DNA of 26,323 nt from an uncultured Chromatiaceae bacterium. GTDB lineage: Bacteria; Pseudomonadota; Gammaproteobacteria; Enterobacterales; Alteromonadaceae. Location: NCBI GenBank assembly GCA_946482615.1, contig CAMLSF010000036.1:1-26323 (forward strand), written 5' to 3'. Position numbers and translations under genes: made by a program. How positions within the stretch are numbered: the first letter of the stretch is position 1; each line of letters starts with the position of its first letter. The notes below the pieces were generated by a model. It worked only from the letters and a program-made list of their open reading frames with translations. It made no database searches and had not been told where the DNA came from. Below, piece after piece: positions 16,156 to 23,755 of the stretch.

Positions 16156-16190
16156 GCAAAGCACTTAGCTTTTCATGCTGGTCAAACCTC

Positions 16191-16233
16191 ATTAGCCTTC
16201 GTTCCTGAAGCCGCAGCTTCGCTCACGAAGGCT
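16191..16233. repeat. Nested palindrome related to the ERIC-like end, between fabG and acpP
   Basis: Outer arms AGCCTTCGT (16194-16202) and ACGAAGGCT (16225-16233) enclose inner arms GAAGC (16207-16211) and GCTTC (16216-16220). TGAAGCCGCAGCTT (16206-16219) is identical to 2394-2407 in the ERIC-like element, and CGCTCAC follows in both after an 11-base gap in this copy. On the minus strand it lies directly after the fabG stop, where it could form a stable mRNA hairpin upstream of the acpP promoter. Confidence 0.65.
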
Positions 16234-16239
16234 GTTGGC

Positions 16240-16989
16240 TTACACCATATACATACCACCGTTGATATGGATGGTTTCACCCGTAATATAGGCAGCCGGA
16301 CCTGAAGCCAAAAAGGCTACAGCGGCCGCTATCTCTTCCGGCTTGCCCAGGCGATTCGCCGGGACCTGGCTGAAAATTGCTTCTTTTTGCTCTTCTGACA
16401 ATTCTTTGGTCATATCGGTGTCGATAAAACCAGGTGCAATAGCGTTCACAGTAATACCACGTGACGCCACTTCTCTGGCTAATGACTTGGTAAAACCTAA
16501 CACGCCCGCCTTGGCTGCAGCATAGTTAGTCTGACCTGCATTGCCCATAGAACCTACTACTGAACCTATGCTGATGATCCGGCCGTGACGCTTTTTCATC
16601 ATGCTACGCAGCACAGCTTTACTTAAACGGTACACTGATGTCAAATTGGTTTGCATGATGTCGAACCATTCTTCTTCTTTCATGCGCATCAACAGGTTAT
16701 CGCGGGTAATACCAGCGTTATTGACCAGAATATCAATGTCACCAAACTGTGCTTTGATCGCCTCTAAACACTGCTCAATAGAGTCTGCATCGCCGACATT
16801 TAACACCAGGCCCTGACCTTTGTCACCTAAATAAGCGGAAATAGCAGCTGCACCTGATTCAGTTGTTGCAGTTCCAACCACTTTAGCGCCTAGAGCGGCT
16901 AATTGTTCAGCAATAGCGCGGCCTATACCACGGCTTGCACCCGTAACTAAGGCCACCTGACCTTCTAACGAAATAAATGAGGTTGTCAT
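16240..16989 (-). CDS. fabG: 3-oxoacyl-[acyl-carrier-protein] reductase FabG
   Basis: FabG reduces 3-oxoacyl-ACP to 3-hydroxyacyl-ACP with NADPH in each elongation cycle. The 249-residue short-chain dehydrogenase has the cofactor motif TGASRGIGRAIA (residues 16-27), the NNAG structural motif and the catalytic set S143, Y156 and K160 (YAAAK). It ends in the conserved GETIHINGGMYMV. It starts 14 bases after the fabD stop. The stop is followed at once by a nested palindrome and then the acpP promoter. Confidence 0.97.
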   Translation of the reverse strand: MTTSFISLEGQVALVTGASRGIGRAIAEQLAALGAKVVGTATTESGAAAISAYLGDKGQGLVLNVGDADSIEQCLEAIKAQFGDIDILVNNAGITRDNLLMRMKEEEWFDIMQTNLTSVYRLSKAVLRSMMKKRHGRIISIGSVVGSMGNAGQTNYAAAKAGVLGFTKSLAREVASRGITVNAIAPGFIDTDMTKELSEEQKEAIFSQVPANRLGKPEEIAAAVAFLASGPAAYITGETIHINGGMYMV

Positions 16990-17003
16990 AGTCTATAAGC
17001 CTT

Positions 17004-17942
17004 TTATTCTGCAGCTAAAGCGTCTTTTAATGACGCTACATCTGTGACTGAAGCTGTGTTCAGCTCTTTATTAATACGTTTAATCAAGCCGCTTAATACC
17101 TTGCCTGCACCCAGTTCAATCACTGTGTCCACACCTTGTGCAGCTAAAAATTCAATACTTTCGGTCCAGCGCACCGGACTATACAGCTGACGCACTAAAG
17201 CGTCCTTGATTGCAGCGGCATCTGCAGCTGCAGCCACATCAACATTGTTCACTACAGGTATGACAGCTGTATGAAAGGCGATATGGTTTAAATCAATAGC
17301 CAGTTTATCTGCTGCTGGCTTCATTAAAGCGCAGTGTGACGGTACAGACACAGGTAAAGGCAGCGCTCGTTTGGCACCTGCGGCTTTACAAAGTTCATTG
17401 GCACGTTCAACCGCAGCTTTATTACCTGCAATCACCACCTGACCAGGTGAGTTAAAGTTAACCGGAGACACTACTTCACCTTGCGCTGCTTCTTCGCAGG
17501 CTTTGGCAATCAACGCATCGTCCAGGCCAATAATGGCCGACATAGCACCAGTACCAGCAGGCACAGCCAGTTGCATATACTGACCACGTTTTTCCACCAG
17601 CTTGACGGCGTCAGTCAGGCTCAGTACACCAGCACAAACTAAAGCCGAGTATTCACCTAAAGAGTGACCTGCTAAATAGGCTGGAGTTGCGCCGCCCTGC
17701 TCCAGCCAGACTCTGTACACAGCCACAGAAGCTGTTAATAAAGCAGGCTGAGTGCGGTGGGTTTCATTTAATTCAGTATCAGGGCCATTCGCCACCAGGG
17801 CCCATAAGTCATAACCTAAAGCCTGGGATGCTTCGGCGAAGGTGTCGCGCACTGTGGCAAATTCTGCGTACAATTCCGCTAACATGCCGACACTTTGTGA
17901 ACCCTGTCCCGGGAATACCAATGCAAGTTTATTGTTCATCAT
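17004..17942 (-). CDS. fabD: Malonyl-CoA:ACP transacylase FabD
   Basis: FabD transfers malonate from CoA to ACP, making the extender unit for FabH, FabF and FabB. The 312-residue protein has the glycine-rich FPGQGSQ start, the nucleophile S94 in GHSLGEYSALV, and H203 in VPSHCALM. Residue spacing and sequence closely follow E. coli FabD. Two adjacent ATGs (17942, 17939) follow a weak GAGAA; either may be used. It lies 16 bases downstream of fabH in the operon. Confidence 0.97.
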   Translation of the reverse strand: MMNNKLALVFPGQGSQSVGMLAELYAEFATVRDTFAEASQALGYDLWALVANGPDTELNETHRTQPALLTASVAVYRVWLEQGGATPAYLAGHSLGEYSALVCAGVLSLTDAVKLVEKRGQYMQLAVPAGTGAMSAIIGLDDALIAKACEEAAQGEVVSPVNFNSPGQVVIAGNKAAVERANELCKAAGAKRALPLPVSVPSHCALMKPAADKLAIDLNHIAFHTAVIPVVNNVDVAAAADAAAIKDALVRQLYSPVRWTESIEFLAAQGVDTVIELGAGKVLSGLIKRINKELNTASVTDVASLKDALAAE

Positions 17943-17958
17943 TGTTCTCGCAATCTTA

Positions 17959-18918
17959 TTAATAACGTATTAAGGCCGAAGCCCAGGCAAAACCACTGCC
18001 AAAAGCTTCAAGCAATATAGTCTGTCCGCGCTGGATGCGGCCATCCCGCACAGCTTCATCCAAAGCTGTTGGCACTGTCGCCGCTGAGGTATTGCCGTAA
18101 CGGTCCAGGTTGATCACCACCTGATCCATCGACATTTCCAGTTTACGGGCTACAGCCGAGATAATACGCAGATTGGCCTGATGCGGCACTAACCAGTCGA
18201 TTTGGGATTTATCCATATCGTTGGCGGCTAAGGTTTGCTCTACCACTTCAGATAAACGGGTGACAGCCACTTTAAAGACTTCATTGCCTTTCATCGCACC
18301 CCAGGAATTATGCACCGAAGCTTCATCACCGCGGATCGGGTTGTCGACATAAAGTAATTCGGAGTATCTGCCATCGGCATGAATATGAGTGGATAAAATA
18401 CCTGGCTGCTCTGAGGCTTCTAAAATGACAGCGCCAGCGGCATCACCAAATAAAATGACCATACTGCGATCTTCAGGACTCATTAAACGTGATAAACAAT
18501 CTGAGCCTATCACCAGCACCCGTTTTGCCATACCACTTTTTATATACTGGTCAGCAATACTTAAGGCATAACAAAAACCGGCACAGGCTGCAGCTACGTC
18601 AAAAGCCGGAATGCCGGGCATATCCAGTTCACGCTGCACTTCACAGGCTGCACTTGGCAGCGCACGAGCGGCACTGGTCGTGGCCATGACGATCATGTCG
18701 ATGGAGTCTTTTTCGATGCCGGCTGCTTCAATAGCTTTTAATGCAGCCTGAGCGCCCATAGTGGCAACAGTTTCGTTGTCCGCTATGATGCGGCGTTCTT
18801 TGATACCAGTACGTTCGATGATCCACTCGTCTGTGGTTTCGACCATGGTTTCGAGATCAGCATTGGTTCTGACCTGAGACGGAAAGTAACTTCCGGTTCC
18901 AATAATGCGTGAATACAT
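17959..18918 (-). CDS. fabH: 3-oxoacyl-[acyl-carrier-protein] synthase III FabH
   Basis: FabH starts fatty-acid synthesis by condensing acetyl-CoA with malonyl-ACP. The 319-residue thiolase-fold protein shows the triad C112 ([10 protein letters not shown]), H246 (VPHQANLRI) and N276 (RYGNTSAA). The N-terminal pattern [34 protein letters not shown] is typical of KASIII. It starts 6 bases after the plsX stop, with AGGG before the ATG. It is a single-copy-looking standard FabH; no sign of a secondary-metabolite paralogue. Confidence 0.97.
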   Translation of the reverse strand: MYSRIIGTGSYFPSQVRTNADLETMVETTDEWIIERTGIKERRIIADNETVATMGAQAALKAIEAAGIEKDSIDMIVMATTSAARALPSAACEVQRELDMPGIPAFDVAAACAGFCYALSIADQYIKSGMAKRVLVIGSDCLSRLMSPEDRSMVILFGDAAGAVILEASEQPGILSTHIHADGRYSELLYVDNPIRGDEASVHNSWGAMKGNEVFKVAVTRLSEVVEQTLAANDMDKSQIDWLVPHQANLRIISAVARKLEMSMDQVVINLDRYGNTSAATVPTALDEAVRDGRIQRGQTILLEAFGSGFAWASALIRY

Positions 18919-18924
18919 TGGGCC

Positions 18925-19965
18925 CTACGCTTTGTCAATTAATACGTGTTCCAGCCTGTCTTTGATCTTCACCGGCACCTGGCGTTCAACCTCGCGCACG
19001 GCCTGACGGATGGCACTAAGAAATGCTTCTTTTGTCGCATTTCCATGACTTTTCACTACAATTCCGCGCAATCCTATCAGACTTGCCCCGTTATACTGGT
19101 CGGGGTTCACACCCAAAGACATACTTTTCAGGAAAGGTTTGATTAACCAGCCGAAAAGTTGAGCAGACATGGAGTTTTTCAGTGCAGTTTCTAAGCGTTT
19201 TAAGATAAGTTTCGCCACACCTTCGCAGGTTTTCAGCGCAACATTGCCGACAAAGCCATCACAAACAATAACGTCGGCTTTGCCGGAAAAAATGTCATTG
19301 CCTTCGATATAACCAATGTAATTGATATCCGGACATTCGGATAAGAGTAAAGAAGTGCGTTTGATTTGGTCCGAACCTTTGATTTCCTCTTCGCCCATAT
19401 TCAGCAGCGCCACTTTAGGTCTGGAAATACCTTCAACTTCCTCAGCCATCACTGCGCCCATCACGGCAAACTGGAACAAAGTGTCGGAATCACAATTGAC
19501 CGTGGCACCTAAATCCAGCATAAAAACCGGACTGCCAATAGTAGAAGGTAAAGCGCTGATCAGAGCAGGACGTTCGACCCCATTGAGCATTTTCAGCACA
19601 AAATGCGCCATCGCAATCAAAGCTCCGGTATTACCGGCGCTGACACAAGCTGCTACTTTATTCTGTTCGACTAAATCCAACGCTATACGCATAGACGACT
19701 GGCGCTTGTTGCGCAAAGCCACTGAAGGTTTGTCGGTCATCAGAACAGTTTGGGAGGCATGTGAAACAGAAAGCTGAGGATGGTTTAAATAACCCGCCTG
19801 TTCTAGTTCAGTGGTCAGTATTCCGGAGTCGCCGCAGAGGACTAAATCTACATGAGGAAATTCACACAGCGCTTCTATGGCTGCAGGAATAGTTGATTGG
19901 GGGCCATGGTCGCCCCCCATCATGTCTAAAGCTATTTTAAGTCGTAGTGGTTGCAACGAGTGCAT
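18925..19965 (-). CDS. plsX: Phosphate acyltransferase PlsX
   Basis: PlsX makes acyl-phosphate from acyl-ACP, the donor for PlsY in phospholipid synthesis; it is a peripheral membrane enzyme. The 346-residue product contains IALDMMGGDHGP, CVSAGNTGALIA, LDLGATVNCD, LLNMGEEEIKG, VCDGFVGNVALK and the C-terminal YNGASLIGLRGIVVKSHG, all conserved in the family. The ATG at 19965 follows the rpmF stop by 6 bases and has no clear Shine-Dalgarno, so translation may depend on coupling with rpmF. It links ribosomal protein synthesis and lipid synthesis in one transcript, as in E. coli. Confidence 0.96.
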   Translation of the reverse strand: MHSLQPLRLKIALDMMGGDHGPQSTIPAAIEALCEFPHVDLVLCGDSGILTTELEQAGYLNHPQLSVSHASQTVLMTDKPSVALRNKRQSSMRIALDLVEQNKVAACVSAGNTGALIAMAHFVLKMLNGVERPALISALPSTIGSPVFMLDLGATVNCDSDTLFQFAVMGAVMAEEVEGISRPKVALLNMGEEEIKGSDQIKRTSLLLSECPDINYIGYIEGNDIFSGKADVIVCDGFVGNVALKTCEGVAKLILKRLETALKNSMSAQLFGWLIKPFLKSMSLGVNPDQYNGASLIGLRGIVVKSHGNATKEAFLSAIRQAVREVERQVPVKIKDRLEHVLIDKA

Positions 19966-19971
19966 CCAAAC

Positions 19972-20139
19972 TTACTTAATTACTTTACGACCTTTGTAGT
20001 AACCATCTTCAGTGATGTGGTGACGACGGTGAGTTTCACCTGAAGTTGCGTCTACAGACAGCGTTGGCCCAGTCAACGCATCATGAGAACGACGCATGTC
20101 ACGTCTTGCACGAGATTTTTTGTTTTGCTGTACAGCCAT
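19972..20139 (-). CDS. rpmF: 50S ribosomal protein L32
   Basis: A 55-residue basic protein beginning [20 protein letters not shown] and ending YYKGRKVIK, matching L32 (57 residues in E. coli). It has no cysteines, so it is the zinc-free form. The ATG at 20139 is preceded by a strong AGGAGAAAGG. It lies 18 bases after the yceD stop and 6 before plsX, the conserved yceD-rpmF-plsX order. Confidence 0.97.
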   Translation of the reverse strand: MAVQQNKKSRARRDMRRSHDALTGPTLSVDATSGETHRRHHITEDGYYKGRKVIK

Positions 20140-20157
20140 TGCCTTTCTCCTAAAAAA

Positions 20158-20685
20158 CTATTTTTTCTTCAATTCTTGCAATATTGCAAATGGGTTCGGT
20201 TTTTCTGGTTCTGGTTCTATTTCTCCCCAGCTCATCTGCACTTTGGTTGGATCACAAGACCCTTCGTCGTGCATCGGAAACAGAGGTAAAGCCAGAATTA
20301 ATTCGTCCTCAACCAATTGCCTCAAGTTAACTTCGCCGTGTTCGTTTTTTTCGACCACTTCGTAGCGCTCTGGAATATCATCGTGAGCCGAATCGTTATC
20401 ACTCCGGATTGGAGTGTATGCAAAACTGGTGTTCAGTTCCAGGCTCATATGTTCGCTACAGCGTTCACATGTGACCTGCACCTGACAACGGGCCTGTGCT
20501 TCAATATACACCAGCCCCTGTTCATCAGTTCCACAATGTACTACTACGTCTACATCACCCTCAGAACTTACTAACGATTCCGTTAATCTGGTTAAATTCA
20601 CCAGTGGAATAATGCCGTCAAACGTAGAACGTTTTTGTGCAGCTCGTGTTGGATCAAGGGTAATTGGAATTTTTACCTTTTGCAT
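20158..20685 (-). CDS. yceD: YceD/DUF177 family protein
   Basis: A 175-residue acidic protein beginning MQKVKIPITLDPTRAAQKR, matching E. coli YceD (173 residues). It has a CxxC pair (C73, C76) within VTCERCSEH and the conserved VEDELILALPLFPMH and C-terminal KPNPFAILQELKKK. The family is linked to 23S rRNA or large-subunit biogenesis, consistent with its position before rpmF; the molecular activity is unsettled. The frame stays open upstream to an ATG at 20796, which would add 37 residues unlike known homologues. I chose 20685 by homology. No Shine-Dalgarno precedes it, and a strong promoter lies so close that the mRNA would be nearly leaderless. Confidence 0.92.
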   Translation of the reverse strand: MQKVKIPITLDPTRAAQKRSTFDGIIPLVNLTRLTESLVSSEGDVDVVVHCGTDEQGLVYIEAQARCQVQVTCERCSEHMSLELNTSFAYTPIRSDNDSAHDDIPERYEVVEKNEHGEVNLRQLVEDELILALPLFPMHDEGSCDPTKVQMSWGEIEPEPEKPNPFAILQELKKK

Positions 20686-20694
20686 AAGGCGCGC

Positions 20695-20723
20695 ATCATA
20701 TAGATCGAGGCTAAAGCTGTCAA
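20695..20723 (-). promoter_or_regulatory. Near-consensus sigma70 promoter of the yceD-rpmF-plsX-fab operon
   Basis: On the minus strand TTGACA (20718-20723), a 17-base spacer and TATGAT (20695-20700) form an almost ideal sigma70 promoter. Only 9 bases separate the -10 from the yceD ATG at 20685, so transcription should start within about 2-4 bases of the start codon. Confidence 0.8.
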
Positions 20724-20827
20724 AGGATTCCTGCCTCTTTTTTGTTAATTTTTCCGGTCTAAACCGCTGTTCTGACGGCCATTGTGGCTTATACAAGCCT
20801 GAGTCACTGCTGTTTTAGCAAACAGAG

Positions 20828-20862
20828 TCAACAAAGTTGCAACTTCGCTCAGGAAGGGTATA
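20828..20862. repeat. Degenerate copy of the fabG-acpP palindromic repeat
   Basis: AAGTTGCAACTTCGCTCAGG and the following AAGGGTATA align with the 16206-16233 repeat through the shared pattern AAGYYGCARCTTCGCTCASG followed by AAGG. The end GGGTATA resembles the TATA terminus of the ERIC-like element. It overlaps the maf promoter, so some of the similarity may be coincidental. Confidence 0.4.
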
Positions 20863-20864
20863 GT
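20837..20864 (+). promoter_or_regulatory. Candidate sigma70 promoter of maf
   Basis: TTGCAA (20837-20842) and TATAGT (20859-20864) are spaced by 16 bases on the plus strand. The start would be near 20871, giving a leader of about 23 bases before the maf ATG. It is divergent from the yceD promoter about 115 bp away. Confidence 0.6.
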
Positions 20865-20893
20865 GCGGCGCATTGTCCCAACGAGGTACTTTT

Positions 20894-21487
20894 ATGTCAA
20901 CCCAAGCTTTGTATTTAGCCTCTACTTCTGTGTATCGTAAGGCTTTACTGGAAAAACTTACACCGAACTTTTCTACGGCCAAACCTGAAGTCGACGAAAC
21001 CCCTTTGCCGGGTGAAACACCGGAGCAACTGGTCAGCCGCTTAGCAGTATTAAAAGCACAAGCTGTGGCTGATAAATTAACTGAAGGTCTGGTGATTGGT
21101 TCAGATCAGGTGGCGGTATTTAACGGCCAAATTCTCGGTAAACCTCATACAGCTGAAAATGCTTATACACAACTAAAAAGCTTCAGTGGCCATAACGTCA
21201 CCTTTTTAACCGGATTAGCTCTGGTGAACGCCCAAACCAAACAGCATCAGCTTTGTGTTGAGCCTTTTCACGTGCATTTTCGCGAATTAACCGATGCGGA
21301 AATTCTTGCTTATATAGAAAGAGAACAACCGCTGAACTGTGCCGGCAGTTTTAAGAGTGAAGGTCTGGGCATCAGTTTGTTTAAAAAGCTCGAAGGTGAC
21401 GACCCCAATAGCTTAATAGGCCTGCCACTGATTCGTTTGCTTGAAATGCTTCGTCATGAAGGCGCAGATTTGTTAACCAACCCTTGA
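20894..21487 (+). CDS. yceF: Maf-family nucleoside triphosphate pyrophosphatase (YceF type)
   Basis: A 197-residue Maf/HAM1-like pyrophosphatase. Motifs are ALYLASTSVYRKALLEKL, PEVDETPLPGE, KAQAVADKL, the catalytic IGSDQVAVFNG and the C-terminal CAGSFKSEGLGISLFKKLEGDDPNSLIGLPL. The close resemblance to E. coli YceF indicates the 7-methyl-GTP pyrophosphatase subgroup, thought to keep modified nucleotides out of RNA. The ATG at 20894 has GAGGT upstream; an in-frame TTG at 20873 would lie almost at the predicted transcription start and is less likely. It is the only plus-strand gene before rne, divergent from yceD as in E. coli. Confidence 0.94.
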   Translation: MSTQALYLASTSVYRKALLEKLTPNFSTAKPEVDETPLPGETPEQLVSRLAVLKAQAVADKLTEGLVIGSDQVAVFNGQILGKPHTAENAYTQLKSFSGHNVTFLTGLALVNAQTKQHQLCVEPFHVHFRELTDAEILAYIEREQPLNCAGSFKSEGLGISLFKKLEGDDPNSLIGLPLIRLLEMLRHEGADLLTNP

Positions 21488-21501
21488 GTTACACGCCTGA
21501 C

Positions 21502-21526
21502 GGGCGGGTATAAGACCCGCCCCTAC
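21502..21526 (-). repeat. REP-like GTAG hairpin between maf and the HAD gene
   Basis: Arms GGGCGGGT (21502-21509) and ACCCGCCC (21515-21522) pair perfectly around ATAAG. On the minus strand the tetranucleotide GTAG directly precedes the stem (plus-strand CTAC at 21523-21526), the layout of REP elements mobilised by RAYT transposases. It lies between convergent genes, where it can act as a two-way transcript end. There is no U-run. Confidence 0.6.
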
Positions 21527-21542
21527 AGCAGTGACATAGTAT

Positions 21543-22190
21543 TCAAAGCGCCGTTAACAGCTCTGGCAGCGAATCAATAATAGCTTTGGGCTGATAACGA
21601 CTCAGCTCGTCCCTGCCATGCACACCATGAGTCACCCCAATACGTGGCATTTCTATCGCTTGCGCCATCGCCATATCATGAATAGTGTCACCCACCATCA
21701 CGGCACGATGTGCCGGCAAGTTAAGCTCTGCCAGTATTTGTTGCAGCATATCAGGACTGGGTTTGGAGGCCGCTTCATCGGCACAGCGGCTGGTGTTGAA
21801 ATAAGGCCCTAAACCTGTTTCCTCAAACATCCGTGTTAAACCTTTACGGGCTTTCCCTGTGGCTACCGCCAACAACAGACCTTGTTGTTTCAGCTCAGAC
21901 ATCACCTGCTCTGCCCCTGCAAACAAAGGCGTCGGCGGATGATCATGCGATAAATACTGGTCGCGGTAATGTTCAAATACAGTCTGACGTTGTGTCGCAT
22001 TGATACCGGGAAACAAAATATCAAACACCGGGTCCAGGCTCAGGCCAATAATTTGTTTTACCTGATGTTCAGTCGGCACTGTTAAACCTGACAATTCAGC
22101 CGCAGAACGCATGGACGATACAATACGGCCTACTGAGTCCATCACTGTGCCGTCCCAGTCAAACACTACTAAAGCTATATCAGAACTCAT
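21543..22190 (-). CDS. HAD-superfamily hydrolase (phosphoglycolate phosphatase-like)
   Basis: A 215-residue class I HAD phosphatase with a helical cap (about residues 20-90). Catalytic motifs are D11 and D13 (DWDGT, motif I), TGK at about 111-113 (motif II), K143 (SKPSP, motif III) and D168/D172 (GDTIHDM, motif IV). It resembles Gph/YfbT-type enzymes, but the substrate cannot be read from the sequence. The ATG overlaps the rluC stop by one base (TAATG), so the two are translationally coupled. Linkage to rluC is common in Shewanella/Vibrio-type genomes, so a role in nucleotide or RNA-modification housekeeping is conceivable, but it is not shown. Confidence 0.88.
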   Translation of the reverse strand: MSSDIALVVFDWDGTVMDSVGRIVSSMRSAAELSGLTVPTEHQVKQIIGLSLDPVFDILFPGINATQRQTVFEHYRDQYLSHDHPPTPLFAGAEQVMSELKQQGLLLAVATGKARKGLTRMFEETGLGPYFNTSRCADEAASKPSPDMLQQILAELNLPAHRAVMVGDTIHDMAMAQAIEMPRIGVTHGVHGRDELSRYQPKAIIDSLPELLTAL

Positions 22191-23149
22191 TATTTTCTCT
22201 TCAGTTTTTCCAAAACACTACTTAAGGCGTTATCCAGAGGCGCATCACAGGTCAACTCCTTGCCTGTGCCGGGATGGGTAAAAGTCAGAGTTTTGGCATG
22301 CAAATACAAACGGTTTAATCCGAGGTTTTGCATCTGAGAGGTAAATTCGTTGTCGCCGTATTTATCATCACAGGCGATGGCATGACCTTTACAGGCGGTA
22401 TGCACCCGAATTTGGTGAGTACGGCCCGTGACAGGGAAAGCCTCCACCAGGGTGCCTTCTTCATAACGCTGCAGAATTTTAAAACGGGTTTCCGAAGGTT
22501 TGCCCTGAGCTTCATCAACCCGCACTACCCGTTCTCCACTTTGTAAGGTGTTTTTGCGCAGCGGTTCTGTGACTTTTTTGATTTTGCTGTCCCACTGGCC
22601 AGCAACCAATGCCCAGTATTTTTTCTCTACTGTTTTTAAACGCAACTGTTCGTGCAGATTGGTCAGCACAGAACGTTTTTTGGCGATCAGTAAACAACCT
22701 GAGGTATCCCGGTCTAATCTGTGCACCAGTTCAAGATGACGGGCCGTTGGCCTTAATGCACGTAAAGCCTCAATCACACCAAAAGATAAACCGCTGCCAC
22801 CATGCACCGCCATGCCTGTGGGTTTGTTTAAAACAATTAAGTCGTTGTCTTCAAAAAGAATATGGCTTTCGAGGTTTTTCACCATCGAAAGACCCACAGA
22901 CACAGGCTCTTTTTCCGGCTCATCATGCAACACTAAAGGCGGTACCCGCACCTGATCACCAGCCTGCAGTTTGTACTCAGGTTTTATCCTTTTTTTATTA
23001 ACCCGTACTTCACCTTTACGCAAAACCCGATAAATCACACTCTTTGGTATGCTCTTCAACCGTGCCATTAAGAAGTTATCTATACGTTGACCGGAATAAT
23101 CTTCTTCTACATCAATGTATTGCACCGGAGTTTTGATATTTTCAGTCAT
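22190..23149 (-). CDS. rluC: 23S rRNA pseudouridine(955/2504/2580) synthase RluC
   Basis: RluC isomerises three uridines of 23S rRNA to pseudouridine. The 319-residue product has an N-terminal S4 RNA-binding domain (about residues 19-80; RIDNFLMARLKSIPKSVIYRVLRKGEVRVNKKR) and an RluA-type catalytic domain with D146 in HRLDRDTSG. Later motifs are GKPSETRFK and VTGRTHQIRVH. It closely follows E. coli RluC, including the divergent placement next to rne. The leader is about 140 bases if the promoter at 23296-23323 is used. It heads a two-gene unit with the HAD hydrolase. Confidence 0.96.
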   Translation of the reverse strand: MTENIKTPVQYIDVEEDYSGQRIDNFLMARLKSIPKSVIYRVLRKGEVRVNKKRIKPEYKLQAGDQVRVPPLVLHDEPEKEPVSVGLSMVKNLESHILFEDNDLIVLNKPTGMAVHGGSGLSFGVIEALRALRPTARHLELVHRLDRDTSGCLLIAKKRSVLTNLHEQLRLKTVEKKYWALVAGQWDSKIKKVTEPLRKNTLQSGERVVRVDEAQGKPSETRFKILQRYEEGTLVEAFPVTGRTHQIRVHTACKGHAIACDDKYGDNEFTSQMQNLGLNRLYLHAKTLTFTHPGTGKELTCDAPLDNALSSVLEKLKRK

Positions 23150-23295
23150 GCGTTTCAGTTACTCTGCTAAGCTTAAATTAAGTTGCTATTGGTCGCTAAT
23201 TAGTGGGATAATTATCGGGCTAATTATGCCAAAAACGGCAATTAGGGCGCTCAAAGTGACGTAAGAGAAAATGTGAGGCACCGTTCGGGAGGCAG

Positions 23296-23323
23296 ATCAT
23301 ACCGAATTCGTTGGGAAAACCAA
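23296..23323 (-). promoter_or_regulatory. Candidate rluC promoter
   Basis: On the minus strand TTGGTT (23318-23323) and TATGAT (23296-23301) are spaced by 16 bases. The -35 is weak and the -10 close to consensus. It overlaps the sequence just upstream of the plus-strand -10 element, so the two promoters may compete. Confidence 0.45.
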
Positions 23324-23329
23324 CGTATT

Positions 23330-23335
23330 TATACT
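23330..23335 (+). promoter_or_regulatory. Candidate -10 element (TATACT) for rne
   Basis: TATACT lies 421-426 bases before the rne start codon. No good -35 is present at 16-18 bases; TTGGGA lies only 13 bases upstream. A small inverted repeat CGTTGG/CCAACG (23309-23325) directly precedes it and could be an operator. A start near 23342 would give a leader of about 415 bases. Confidence 0.4.
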
Positions 23336-23755
23336 CTGCGGGCGAGAATAACGCTATTTGTCTGAAGTAATGCTGCGTAATTTATTACTGACAGAGACAA
23401 AACACAGCTTCCGGTCACTTAGGCAAAAAAAAATTGCGACAACGCAGCGCGGTATCGCGCGATCTCTGTGTCAGATCACAGCAAAAAACATTTAAGTGCG
23501 GCCCTGACAAGGCGGCACCCAATATACCGGAACTGCTTCAGATTCGAGTAAGGTGACCAGCTGGCTATGACGGATTAAGCTCCCTCAGATCAAGCCACAG
23601 TAGTCAACCCGAAGTAAGCTGAACCCGTAGTGGTATTAAATGAGTTAGCTCAAGCATCCCCAGTCGAGAGACTGCAGCATTGATATGTTTGACCATCTGA
23701 AACGCGGACGCAGGATGTCGTTGCGTTGTGGCCTATGCAATAGAGTCACAAAACA

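Larger units (their letters stand above)
23150..23755. other. rluC-rne divergent control region and long rne 5' leader
   Basis: About 606 bp without a gene. It holds overlapping candidate promoters for both directions near 23296-23335 and a series of hairpins on the rne side: CGTTGG/CCAACG (23309-23325), AGTAAT/ATTACT (23366-23389), GCGCG/CGCGC (23447-23460), CTGTG/CACAG (23466-23481) and GTGCGGCC/GGCGGCAC with one mismatch (23496-23518). In E. coli a 361-base structured rne leader mediates autoregulation by RNase E cleavage; a similar role here is inferred from position and length, not from matching structure. Confidence 0.75.

Noticed and set aside
16069..16164. 32-residue N-terminal extension of AcpP
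   Set aside because: AcpP is 78 residues from the ATG at 16068 with a good Shine-Dalgarno; the extension spans the promoter -10 and leader.
20686..20796. 37-residue N-terminal extension of YceD
   Set aside because: Homologues start at MQKVK; the extension covers a near-consensus promoter and has no family similarity.
23466..23481. CRP-like site CTGTG..CACAG in the rne leader
   Set aside because: The half-sites TGTGT and TCACA are separated by 4 bases, not the 6 needed for CRP, so it is more likely just a small hairpin.
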